The notes under the pieces are model-generated. The model had not been told where the DNA came from and did no database searches. It saw only the letters and a list, made by a program, of their open reading frames with translations. From NCBI GenBank assembly GCA_031283895.1, contig JAITAV010000006.1:1-33031 (forward strand): a stretch of DNA of 33,031 nucleotides, read 5' to 3'. Both the position numbers and the translations under genes were made by a program. Below are positions 26,170 through 33,031 of this stretch, piece by piece (positions within the stretch are counted from its first letter, which is position 1; every line of letters begins with the position of its first letter). The DNA is from Puniceicoccales bacterium (GTDB lineage Bacteria; Verrucomicrobiota; Verrucomicrobiia; Opitutales; UBA9783).

Positions 26170-27588
26170 TTGAAGTTTCTGGATCAACGCGTATATGCTT
26201 CACGTGTGAGAGAATTGCTACAGCTTTTCCCAGAATTGCATACATGGATCCAAACGTTCGACCTGGAACAGACGCGTAAATTGCGTCAGTCATTTGAAAG
26301 AATTCCTTTCCAGGAATGGCGGGCGTTAAAAGTTCTGTCGCAAACAGCTTTCAAGAAACAGTCTTTGTCCATTAAACGGTGGACACCACCTGCGTGCTTT
26401 ATGCTGCGAGACAGGCAAACGCAATCAACTTTGTGGCAGCAGGCTGAATCTAGAGGAGTACAGCATTTACGTCAGGGGAAAGTGGCCGCTTTAACGGTTG
26501 CAGGAGGGTCGGGTACGCGCTTAGGTTTCCCAGGCCCCAAAGGGTTGGTTCCCATAACCCCTCTAAAACGTAAAACGCTATTTCAGGTATTTGCCGAAAA
26601 ATTGAGAGCCATTGAAAGGCTGCATGGCGTACGTATGCACTGGTTTATCATGACAAGTGCAGATACGCACGAAGCGACGTACGAGGCTTTTCAAACGAAT
26701 CATTGGTATGATGCAAAATACGTTCATCTATTTCGGCAAGGGGTATTACCCGCATTTACGATGGAAGGAATATGCTTACTTACCAATGAACCCAGCGTCA
26801 ATTATTGTCCAGATGGCCATGGAGGCGTTTTTAAGGCTTTGGCGTCGACCGGATGCTTGAACAAGATGTTGGCATATGGCATAGAAACGCTGAGTTATTT
26901 TCAGGTGGACAATCCGCTTGTGTGCATCGGCGATTGCAATTTTCTTGGATTGCACCTCAATCGCATGTCTGATTTTTCCACAAAAGTTGTTGCCAAAACA
27001 AATGCTGACGAAAAAGTGGGGGTTTTTGTGGACAAAGGTGATGCTCTACAATTGATGGAATACAGTGAAATACCGGAGCATTTGTCGGTAAAGAAGACGG
27101 AAGACGGTCAACTTTATTTTAAGTTGGGTAATACGGCTATGCACCTTATTCAACGTAGTTTTTTAGAGGCAATGGCAAAGGAAAAACTGCCCATTCACAT
27201 AACGCATAAATCCATGCAATATTGGCATCCTTTACTGCAAAGCCATTGTACTGCATCTTGTCAAAAATTAGAATATTTTATATTCGATGCTTTGCCTTTT
27301 GCTAAAAATCCACTCTTGTTTGAAATAGATCGCAAAGAAGAATTCAGCCCCGTTAAAAACGCTCAGGGGCAAGATAGTTTGGATACGTGTATGAGAGATC
27401 AAATCAGTCGGTGGCATCGTTGGTTTGTAAACTGTGGATTAAACGTTGACCTCGGCGATAAAGAAATCAATAGTACTTATCGTCTCGAAATAAGTCCTTT
27501 GTTCGCAGATGATTACATAAGCTTTAAAAAAATGTGGCATGCGTTGGTCATTAAACCTAGTTGTTTTGAAAGTCTTTATCTGGAATGA
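26170..27588 (+). CDS. UTP-sugar-1-phosphate uridylyltransferase (UDPGP family)
   Basis: A nucleotidyltransferase of the eukaryote-like UDPGP/UAP1 family that joins UTP with GlcNAc-1-P or glucose-1-P to make the UDP-sugar for peptidoglycan, LPS or glycogen. The 472-residue product has ALTVAGGSGTRLGFPGPKGL (about 108-127) with the UTP-binding GGxGTRLG...PKG, then MTSADTHEAT, CPDGHGGVFKAL, the sugar-binding FQVDNPLVCIGD, and KVVAKTNADEKVGVFVDKGD. The start is a TTG at 26170: an in-frame TGA at 26146 blocks extension and the next internal ATG is too far in. It is followed 6 bases later by a phosphohexomutase that would supply its substrate. UDP-glucose versus UDP-GlcNAc specificity cannot be settled. 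Confidence 0.88.
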   Translation: MKFLDQRVYASRVRELLQLFPELHTWIQTFDLEQTRKLRQSFERIPFQEWRALKVLSQTAFKKQSLSIKRWTPPACFMLRDRQTQSTLWQQAESRGVQHLRQGKVAALTVAGGSGTRLGFPGPKGLVPITPLKRKTLFQVFAEKLRAIERLHGVRMHWFIMTSADTHEATYEAFQTNHWYDAKYVHLFRQGVLPAFTMEGICLLTNEPSVNYCPDGHGGVFKALASTGCLNKMLAYGIETLSYFQVDNPLVCIGDCNFLGLHLNRMSDFSTKVVAKTNADEKVGVFVDKGDALQLMEYSEIPEHLSVKKTEDGQLYFKLGNTAMHLIQRSFLEAMAKEKLPIHITHKSMQYWHPLLQSHCTASCQKLEYFIFDALPFAKNPLLFEIDRKEEFSPVKNAQGQDSLDTCMRDQISRWHRWFVNCGLNVDLGDKEINSTYRLEISPLFADDYISFKKMWHALVIKPSCFESLYLE

Positions 27589-27594
27589 ATTTGC

Positions 27595-29568
27595 ATGAAT
27601 GCTATCTTTGATCAATTGCAGCAAGCAGTTCGAGCTGGGAAATTGCGCGAAAGTACATTGAATAACATTGCTTATTATTTAAACGTACAACAACTACCTG
27701 ATTGGTTTACGTTAAGTCTTGAAGAATTGGTGGCCCAATGTCAATGGACTGAACTGGATGACCGATTTTTCAAATGCATAGAGTTTGGCACCGCTGGTAT
27801 GCGCGGACGTACCATAGGTAACCATGCAACGGTTGCTGAAAAAAAAGAGGATAATCATTACGTTCACGCGGCCATTGGAAGTAATTGCATGAATGACTTT
27901 AATGTTATTAAAGCAACCATAGGGCTTTTTAAATATTGCCGCATTTACATTGAAGAAACTTGGGAATTTCCTCGTAGACCTAGCCTTGTAGTAGCTCACG
28001 ATATGCGTTACTTTTCGCGACATTTTTGCGAACTGACAGCGTCCACTTGGAGTCAGTTGGGTGGAGACGTCTATGTATTTGATGGTCCTCGATCGACACC
28101 GCAACTAAGCTTTTCAATTCGATATTTAGGTGTTACGGCGGGCGTTATGATTACGGCGAGCCACAATCCTTTCTACGATAACGGTTATAAGGTTTATCTT
28201 CAAGACGGTGCTCAAATATGTGATGCGCATGCCAAAGGTATTATCCGTTGTATTGAGCAAGTAAGTTTGCAGGAAATTTTGCCCTTTTTGACGAAGGATG
28301 CAAGACAAGTTTTTTGTTTGTCTCCTTTGAACGATGAAGCTTATTTAGAATGCGTCCAAGAGGTATTGTTGGATGTAGATGTACTCAAAACTTATAAACC
28401 CAAAGTCGTTTATACACCGCTGCATGGTACAGGTTCTGTCAGCATATTGCCTCTCCTAAAAAATTTTGAATGGAATGTTCACTGTGTGAACGCACAATTA
28501 AAAATGGATCCAGCGTTCTCCACCATTCAGTTCCCTAACCCTGAGCACAAAGAAGCTTTAAAAATGGCCCTAGACTTAGCGCGGGAAGTGGACGCAGATG
28601 CAGTCATTGCGACAGATCCCGATGGTGACCGCATGGGCGTTGCTTTGAAAAATGACCAAAAAGAATGGTGCATTTTAAGTGGCAATACTTTGGCCGTTTT
28701 GTTGGCCGAGTATCGAATATCCAAAATGATTTGTTTAGGAATCCTACCCCGCAAGCAAGAAAAACGTCGGAATGCGGCTCTCATTAAGTCGTTTGTAACA
28801 ACACCAATGCTAAAAGCAATAGGTGATTACCACGGGCTTAAAACGATTGAAACGCTGACGGGATTTAAGTGGATCGGTGCCAAGTTAAACGATTACGAAA
28901 TAGAATTGAAACAACGTGTTCGAAAGATGCAGGGGCTTGGGTTAGACTATAATCAAACGTCTTTTAAAAAACGTAAGGATTTGCTTTTACAACATTCTAC
29001 ATTTTACATTTTTGGAGGCGAAGAAAGTTACGGTTATTTAGCCAATGATCGCGTTAGAGATAAGGATGCCAACGCCGCTGCTTTGATGTTTTGCGAATTT
29101 TTAGCCTATTTAAAATCTAAGGAAATAAATTTTTCGGATTATTTGGACGAAATGTATTGCAAATATGGATATTTCCAAGAAGATTTGCTGAGCTTTTCAT
29201 TTGAAGGTGCGGCAGGCTTTGCTACCATGCAAAAGTTACTAACGTCTTACCGGCAAGACATTCCCAAAAGGATAAATAATATTCGCGTTTTAAGTGTGAC
29301 CGATTTTTCTCGTGAAGGCCATCATAAAGATTGCGATGGTAAGATAATTGCTGGAGCCGATTTTTTGATCATTAAACTGATCGATGGCTTTAGTGTAGCC
29401 ATTCGTGGCAGTGGGACGGAACCCAAGGTTAAAATATATTTGCTGGGGCAGTCAGAAGTTGAGCATGAAGATTTGTTGCCTCAAATTAAGCAGGATGTTG
29501 CGCAACGATTACAACAATTAAAAGCATTTTTGCATGACGATGCGACCAAGCGTGTTCAAGGAAAATAA
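27595..29568 (+). CDS. phosphohexomutase (phosphoglucomutase/phosphomannomutase)
   Basis: An alpha-D-phosphohexomutase that interconverts sugar-6-phosphates and sugar-1-phosphates. The 657-residue chain shows FGTAGMRGRT near residue 65, the phosphoserine loop VMITASHNPFYDNGYKVYL (Ser189), the metal-binding ATDPDGDRMGVAL (about 339-351), the sugar-binding IFGGEESYGYLA (about 472) and the phosphate-binding IRGSGTEPKVKIYL (about 603). All four active-site loops are intact. It is longer than typical bacterial members (450-580), mainly by the N-terminal ~60 residues and an insertion around 375-440. It directly follows the UTP-sugar pyrophosphorylase (6 bases) and would feed it hexose-1-phosphate. 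Confidence 0.93.
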   Translation: MNAIFDQLQQAVRAGKLRESTLNNIAYYLNVQQLPDWFTLSLEELVAQCQWTELDDRFFKCIEFGTAGMRGRTIGNHATVAEKKEDNHYVHAAIGSNCMNDFNVIKATIGLFKYCRIYIEETWEFPRRPSLVVAHDMRYFSRHFCELTASTWSQLGGDVYVFDGPRSTPQLSFSIRYLGVTAGVMITASHNPFYDNGYKVYLQDGAQICDAHAKGIIRCIEQVSLQEILPFLTKDARQVFCLSPLNDEAYLECVQEVLLDVDVLKTYKPKVVYTPLHGTGSVSILPLLKNFEWNVHCVNAQLKMDPAFSTIQFPNPEHKEALKMALDLAREVDADAVIATDPDGDRMGVALKNDQKEWCILSGNTLAVLLAEYRISKMICLGILPRKQEKRRNAALIKSFVTTPMLKAIGDYHGLKTIETLTGFKWIGAKLNDYEIELKQRVRKMQGLGLDYNQTSFKKRKDLLLQHSTFYIFGGEESYGYLANDRVRDKDANAAALMFCEFLAYLKSKEINFSDYLDEMYCKYGYFQEDLLSFSFEGAAGFATMQKLLTSYRQDIPKRINNIRVLSVTDFSREGHHKDCDGKIIAGADFLIIKLIDGFSVAIRGSGTEPKVKIYLLGQSEVEHEDLLPQIKQDVAQRLQQLKAFLHDDATKRVQGK

Positions 29569-29897
29569 AGCCTAACGTGTATAAAGGTTGGTGGATGTGG
29601 GCTACTTTAGAAATGCCTTTATGCAAGGTTCAGTTTTTGAGATGGATTTACCCAATGCGTAAATAAGTTGTCTTTGATTGAATGGAAAATTGCAATAGAG
29701 GGTGGCGAACCGGTTAATGTTTTCATGCAACCGCCGTCAAGGCTTTTTTTCAAAGTGGATTCATGCGTATCTTCTTCGTGCAATGGAAAACATAATTGGT
29801 GTTTGCGTTTTAAAGCGAAGAGGACATACTGTGCAATCGTGAACAGTTTAGTATTGACGTTTTAAATGTTATATAACTTAGTTTTCTTACAGTACTG
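29569..29897. other. gene-free interval upstream of tRNA-Thr
   Basis: About 330 bases without a convincing gene. A 65-codon plus-strand frame (29668-29865, TTG start) has no recognisable features and I do not call it. The last 50 bases contain TTGACG (29854) and TATAAC (29872), but they are only 12 bases apart, too short for a standard promoter. The tRNA promoter must lie here but is not clearly resolved. Confidence 0.4.
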
Positions 29898-29973
29898 GCC
29901 GAGATAGCTCAGTAGGTGGAGCAACGCATTCGTAATGCGTGGGTCGTGAGTTCAAATCTCACTCTCGGCTCCA
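29898..29973 (+). tRNA. trnT: tRNA-Thr (anticodon CGU)
   Basis: A 76-base cloverleaf. The 7-bp acceptor stem GCCGAGA/TCTCGGC is perfect; the D stem is GCTC/GAGC; the anticodon stem is ACGCA/TGCGT with loop TTCGTAA, giving anticodon CGT (reads ACG threonine). The T arm GTGAG-TTCAAAT-CTCAC has the invariant TTC. Discriminator T and CCA are encoded in the DNA. It lies 24 bases upstream of the small basic protein gene and may share its transcript. Confidence 0.97.
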
Positions 29974-29997
29974 GTGGTTATCACAAGCGAGGTTTTT

Positions 29998-30153
29998 ATG
30001 TCACAACATGCAAGTTTTCGTCAGGGACGTTCTGCTCTAACAAGCAATAAGACGGTATTAAAGCGTTTTGAAAGGATTGAATTACTTAAAAAACGTGGTC
30101 AATGGAAAGAAGGACAAAGCGTATTGGGCTTACGCAAAACAAAACCTGAGTAA
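29998..30153 (+). CDS. small basic protein of the Chlamydiae/Verrucomicrobia type
   Basis: A 51-residue, strongly basic protein: MSQHASFRQGRSALTSNKTV, then LKRFERIELLKKRGQWKEGQ and ending GLRKTKPE. It matches what I recall of a short conserved family found in Chlamydiae and Verrucomicrobia (small basic protein, thought to be ribosome- or rRNA-associated), whose hallmark is VLKRFERIELLKKRG and a GLPKTKP end (GLRKTKP here). A ribosome-binding site GCGAGG lies 6 bases before the ATG. It sits between tRNA-Thr and efp, with 24-base spacers on each side, so a translation-related operon is likely. The function is not established, and the family recall is from memory. Confidence 0.82.
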   Translation: MSQHASFRQGRSALTSNKTVLKRFERIELLKKRGQWKEGQSVLGLRKTKPE

Positions 30154-30177
30154 TGGTATTAACGTATTTTTCATCTT

Positions 30178-30735
30178 ATGGCATCTGCAACAGATATTCG
30201 TAAAGGACAAGTCCTATTGTATCAGAATGTACCTCATTGGGTAGTAGACATGCAACATCGTACGCAGGGTCGTCAATCGGGTTTTGTACAAGTTACTTTA
30301 CGCAACTTACATACGGGTTCATCCACAAAAACTAAATTTGGATCCAACGATAATATTACCCTATGTTTTACGGAATCCAAAGATCTAGAATACGCCTATG
30401 CAGATAATATTGGGTATCATTTTTTGAATCCCAATACCTTTGAAGATGAAATCATTCCAAGTTCTTTGCTGGAAGATCAAAAGTTGTATTTAATTGCAGG
30501 TATCATTTATGCCGTAATGTTTGTGGAGGGGAAACCTGTTCAATTGCAATTGCCGACCGCACTCTCCATGAAAGTTACGGAAGCTTCGGAAGGGTTACGC
30601 GGTGATACGGCGAGTAATGCACAGAAACCTATCGTCACCGAAAGTGGATTGACCGTCCAGGTCCCTCTATTTATCAAACGTGGCGAAGTCATTCGAGTGA
30701 ACACAAGTGATGGTTCTTATTTGGGGAGAGCCTAA
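30178..30735 (+). CDS. efp: translation elongation factor P
   Basis: EF-P binds between the E and P sites and rescues ribosomes stalled at polyproline. The 185-residue protein has the three-domain, tRNA-shaped layout: KOW-like N domain (TDIRKGQVLLYQNVPHWVVD), middle OB domain (YHFLNPNTFEDEIIPSSLL) and C-terminal OB domain (TESGLTVQVPLFIKRGEVIRV-type segment with NTSDGSYLGRA). The tip of the first-domain loop reads HRTQGRQSGF, so an Arg (32) stands where E. coli has the beta-lysylated Lys34. The stop is 4 bases before the rnhC ATG. Confidence 0.96.
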   Translation: MASATDIRKGQVLLYQNVPHWVVDMQHRTQGRQSGFVQVTLRNLHTGSSTKTKFGSNDNITLCFTESKDLEYAYADNIGYHFLNPNTFEDEIIPSSLLEDQKLYLIAGIIYAVMFVEGKPVQLQLPTALSMKVTEASEGLRGDTASNAQKPIVTESGLTVQVPLFIKRGEVIRVNTSDGSYLGRA

Positions 30736-30739
30736 TTTT

Positions 30740-31678
30740 ATGGTTCAAAAATCTTTGGAGGAGACGGTCAGTAAGCCTAAGGTTATTTATACAATTACTC
30801 TGGAAGAAGGCCAAATAAAGGCTCTTGAAACTTGGTGTGACCATCATGCATGGGAATTTTACCCTGTGAGTTATGCTCGTTTTGCCTTTCGAGGTGACGG
30901 TGTCAACGTAGTTGCTTACCAAAGTGGTAAGGTAGTGATACAGGGAAAGAAAACGGAGCGTTTTGTAACTTATGTTTTAGAACCTGAAATTACTCGGAAA
31001 CCGCAATGGGGTTTGGAAAAAATCCATCATCCAGAATGGTTTGCGCCCCATGCGGGTATGGATGAAAGTGGTAAAGGTGATTTTTTTGGCCCCTTGGTAA
31101 CAGCCTGTGTTGTTGCTGACGGTTCCATGGTAGATGCTTGGCTACAATCGGGACTCAGGGAAAGCAAAAAACTCGGGAGTGATCTGACTGTTTTTAAAAT
31201 GGAACAATTGATTCGTCGGACGCATGGGGTTGTTATTGAAATCGCCTTTGCCGGCATGGAAAAATATAACGCGTTGTACAAGAAATTTGGTAATTTAAAC
31301 GAATTATTGGCTTGGTTGCATGCAAAATCCCTGGACAATGCTTTGAAAAAGCGCTGGGTGTCGGAGGGCTTGTTGGATCAGTTTGCCAAAGGTAAACTGG
31401 TTCAAAAATATTTGGGAAGCATCCAATTTAATTTGAAGCAACGTGTACGTGCCGAAGAAGATCCCGTAGTGGCGGCGGCTTCGGTGGTTGCTAGGGCAGA
31501 ATACTTGAGACAATTAAAAAAATTAAGCGATGAAGCGGGGATACCTTTGCCGAAAGGTGCAGGTACCCGTGTGCAAGAAACTGCACATGCTTTGATTAAA
31601 AATCTTGGACAAGAACGATTAGGGTGTTTTGCCAAGCTGCACTTTAAAACAACTGACAAAATTGTAAGCGGTAGTTAA
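30740..31678 (+). CDS. rnhC: ribonuclease HIII
   Basis: RNase HIII cleaves RNA in RNA-DNA hybrids. From the ATG at 30740 the product is 312 residues. An N-terminal TBP-like substrate-binding domain (YTITLEEGQIKALETW to FVTYVLEPE) precedes the RNase H2-like catalytic domain. That domain has HAGMDESGKGDFFGPLVTAC (Asp108, Glu109), LRESKKLGSD, MEKYNALYKKFGNLNELLAW and RAEEDPVVAAASVVARAEYL (Asp241). The catalytic carboxylates are present; the Ser in DESGKGD is the family's usual Val/Glu variation. The frame is open back to 30707 but that overlaps efp; the ATG lies 4 bases after the efp stop. Confidence 0.93.
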   Translation: MVQKSLEETVSKPKVIYTITLEEGQIKALETWCDHHAWEFYPVSYARFAFRGDGVNVVAYQSGKVVIQGKKTERFVTYVLEPEITRKPQWGLEKIHHPEWFAPHAGMDESGKGDFFGPLVTACVVADGSMVDAWLQSGLRESKKLGSDLTVFKMEQLIRRTHGVVIEIAFAGMEKYNALYKKFGNLNELLAWLHAKSLDNALKKRWVSEGLLDQFAKGKLVQKYLGSIQFNLKQRVRAEEDPVVAAASVVARAEYLRQLKKLSDEAGIPLPKGAGTRVQETAHALIKNLGQERLGCFAKLHFKTTDKIVSGS

Positions 31679-32490
31679 GTAGAGAGCGTTGTACGGAGAA
31701 AAATAAAGAATTATTGTTAAGTCGTTACGGCTTTAGGTAATCATTTAGCACATCACTTACCATTGATTGCAACGAAAGTAAAACGAGTCCTCATGGTCTT
31801 ATTACGCGACCGAATTGATTTTATCTAAAAAATTTTGAGAATGTAAATATAGGCTGCCTATGACTGTCACTTCAAGGACAAGATGTGAAGAACAATGCAT
31901 CAATGAGCTTAAGTAATTATCGCAGTCATTGAAGACAATTAAAGCGTTGAGATATTTTTATCCGTACGGTGTGTTAATACGACCATGCGTAGTCTTTGAG
32001 GAAGAAAAAATCATATGTAGAATTTTGTCCGCATATTGAGTCATTTCCTGGAGTCTAAGCACTCAACTTGATGTCCAGAGATTTTGCATAATATAATTGT
32101 AGAAAACTAAAGAATCGTTTGCCACGTACCTGTTAAAACCATTAAAGTACCTATACGAAGTGAGTCATTGAACTCACGTTTAATAACGAATAAGCTTTTT
32201 AAGGTCCGTTGGCACATTACGTGGATAGATATAATGACAAACCTTTTTAAATTAATTCGGCAGCTAAATGAATTGCCTTGTCTATAAAGGATTAATTAAT
32301 GGAGGCACTTATGAGCGTATTTTTAGATTATGTTACGACTTGCACCTGCGGCTTTCCAATAGATTTTGGATAGATGTAGGGAGCGAGCAAAAAAATGCAA
32401 CAGCGTCTGATGCACAACGAAATGTCGATGGAGTATTATTGGGCAATGACATAATTGATAGGCTATGAGAGAAACAGGGCCTTGATTTAT
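31679..32490. other. gene-free, probably decayed stretch after rnhC
   Basis: No intact gene in about 800 bases. The plus strand has scattered protein-like runs with frequent stops. A perfect GGAGG (32301-32305) with 5-base spacing to an ATG at 32311 opens a 20-codon frame (MSVFLDYVTTCTCGFPIDFG) ending at 32373. A further run in another frame (32374-32468) reads DVGSEQKNATASDAQRNVDG. This looks like a gene start broken by a frameshift. I saw no RNA gene or clear terminator behind rnhC. Confidence 0.38.
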
Positions 32491-32682
32491 TTAGATACTA
32501 GCAAATATATCCCGGAGAACGGCATCCCCCTTGCCACGGCCCCTCTTGGCTTCTGAACATAGTTTTGCCGCGACTGCATTATTTTCGTCATAATCGAGGA
32601 ATTTTCGAAAGGTATTTTCTTATGATTTTACCGTTTGCTAATGTTCCTCTGTGATGAGCGCAGCGGTACATCCACACTGCAT
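32491..32682 (-). pseudogene. decayed gene fragment of unknown function
   Basis: On the minus strand a 64-codon frame begins with ATG at 32682 and ends with TAA at 32491, interrupted by two in-frame stops after residues 14 and 19 of the frame. The last run, FRKFLDYDENNAVAAKLC and KGDAVLRDIFASI, reads like a real folded, charged protein end. Family not recognised. Supports the view that 31679-32880 is former coding DNA. Confidence 0.35.
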
Positions 32683-32723
32683 TCGAGGGTTTTAGTTATT
32701 TAACATGCGACTCGGCTTTGCCG

Positions 32724-32801
32724 CAGGATGAACATGCCTTGGCCGTTGAATTGAACGCCCTAAAAACCTCCAATTTTACCCCAGGATGAACATGCCCTGG
32801 C
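32724..32801. repeat. imperfect direct repeat, period about 58 bases
   Basis: CAGGATGAACATGCCTTGGC (32724-32743) recurs at 32782-32801 with one substitution (CCTGGC). The sequence after each copy is also loosely similar (ttga/ttgc, ctaaaaac/cccaaaat, ctcc). Shortly after, AAAATCCATGAAA occurs twice within 32831-32867. The second 20-mer copy can form a CCAGG/CCTGG hairpin. It may be a dispersed element or a remnant of a repetitive gene. Confidence 0.55.
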
Positions 32802-32871
32802 ATTGCACCGAATAACCCCAAAATCTTCTCCAAAATCCATGAAAAGCCCTCCGAAAATCCATGAAATCCGC

Positions 32872-32901
32872 TTGACAAAGGTATTGATGGAAGGATATAC
32901 T
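32872..32901 (+). promoter_or_regulatory. near-consensus sigma70 promoter
   Basis: A perfect -35 box TTGACA (32872-32877) and a -10 box TATACT (32896-32901, five of six consensus) are separated by 18 bases. The predicted transcription start, about 7 bases downstream, falls near 32908, only some 6 bases before the heptamer array. It is the strongest promoter I could find in the window, and it points into the array. Confidence 0.7.
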
Positions 32902-32913
32902 AACTTAGTAGTG

Positions 32914-33031
32914 AAGACCTAAGACCTAAGACCTAAGACCTAAGACCTAAGACCTAAGACCTAAGACCTAAGACCTAAGACCTAAGACCTAAGACCTAAG
33001 ACCTAAGACCTAAGACCTAAGACCTAAGACC
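32914..33031 (+). repeat. perfect heptamer tandem array (AAGACCT)n
   Basis: Sixteen exact copies of AAGACCT plus six bases of a seventeenth fill the last 118 bases, running off the window edge. No copy carries a substitution. Because 7 is not a multiple of 3, every frame passes through TAA on this strand and TAG on the other once per 21 bases, so the array cannot be coding on either strand. It starts just downstream of a strong promoter. Confidence 0.97.

Noticed and set aside
29668-29865. 65-codon plus-strand frame before tRNA-Thr.
   Set aside because: TTG start, Cys/Ser-rich composition unlike the neighbours, no motif; likely chance.
29854-29877. Promoter for tRNA-Thr (TTGACG and TATAAC).
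   Set aside because: The spacing is only 12 bases, too short for a standard sigma70 promoter.
32914-33031. Telomere-like array (the complement reads TTAGGTC, similar to TTAGG-type eukaryotic telomeres).
   Set aside because: All genes are bacterial, and the orientation is wrong: at a right-hand chromosome end the plus strand should carry the G-rich repeat, but here it carries the C-rich one.
32914-33031. CRISPR array.
   Set aside because: The 7-base unit has no spacers; it is a simple tandem repeat.

Overview
This is 33 kb of moderately AT-rich bacterial DNA, densely coded in most of its length and carrying several decayed stretches. The gene content points to the PVC superphylum, most likely Verrucomicrobiota. 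Evidence: the 51-residue small basic protein next to efp belongs to a family I know only from Chlamydiae/Verrucomicrobia relatives; EF-P has an Arg at its loop tip in a TQGRQSG context; and there is an FtsZ-like gene, which Chlamydiae lack. A TyrP-type amino-acid permease, long gene-poor stretches with stop-riddled reading frames, and a transhydrogenase operon without its first subunit suggest a host-associated lineage undergoing gene loss. The taxonomic placement and lifestyle are inference.

Layout. 1-344: decayed DNA. 345-3042 (minus): pntA2 (C-terminal alpha part)-pntB-ruvB. 3309-5701 (minus): a heptosyltransferase-like GT9 enzyme, and a prepilin peptidase overlapping a small prepilin-like gene. 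6086-8720 (minus): nusB-ftsY-rmuC, each overlapping the next. 8948-11680 (plus): a small lipoprotein and priA. 11728-12255 (minus): tadA. 12332-16058 (plus): a CHASE2 class III cyclase and a divergent FtsZ. 16210-18693 (minus): a TyrP/Mtr permease and a winged-helix protein. 18791-22145 (plus): an MsbA-type ABC exporter, floA and a small unknown membrane protein. 22146-23739: no intact gene, one probable pseudogene. 23740-29568 (plus): der-fmt, then a UTP-sugar pyrophosphorylase and a phosphohexomutase. 29898-31678 (plus): tRNA-Thr(CGU), small basic protein, efp, rnhC. 31679-32880: no intact gene, further decayed coding DNA and an imperfect repeat. 32872-33031: a near-consensus sigma70 promoter running directly into a perfect AAGACCT heptamer array that continues past the window edge.

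Functionally the window is mostly housekeeping: DNA repair and replication restart (RuvB, RmuC, PriA, RNase HIII), translation and ribosome assembly (TadA, Fmt, EF-P, Der, NusB, tRNA-Thr), membrane insertion and membrane organisation (FtsY, FloA), envelope building (GT9, MsbA-like exporter, sugar-1-phosphate/UDP-sugar steps), redox balance (PntAB), amino-acid uptake (TyrP) and signalling (CHASE2 cyclase). The most unusual items are the promoter-plus-heptamer array at the right end, the FtsZ whose catalytic T7 loop has lost both aspartates but which keeps a good C-terminal anchor peptide, and the TAATG-coupled prepilin peptidase/prepilin pair with no other pilus genes in view.
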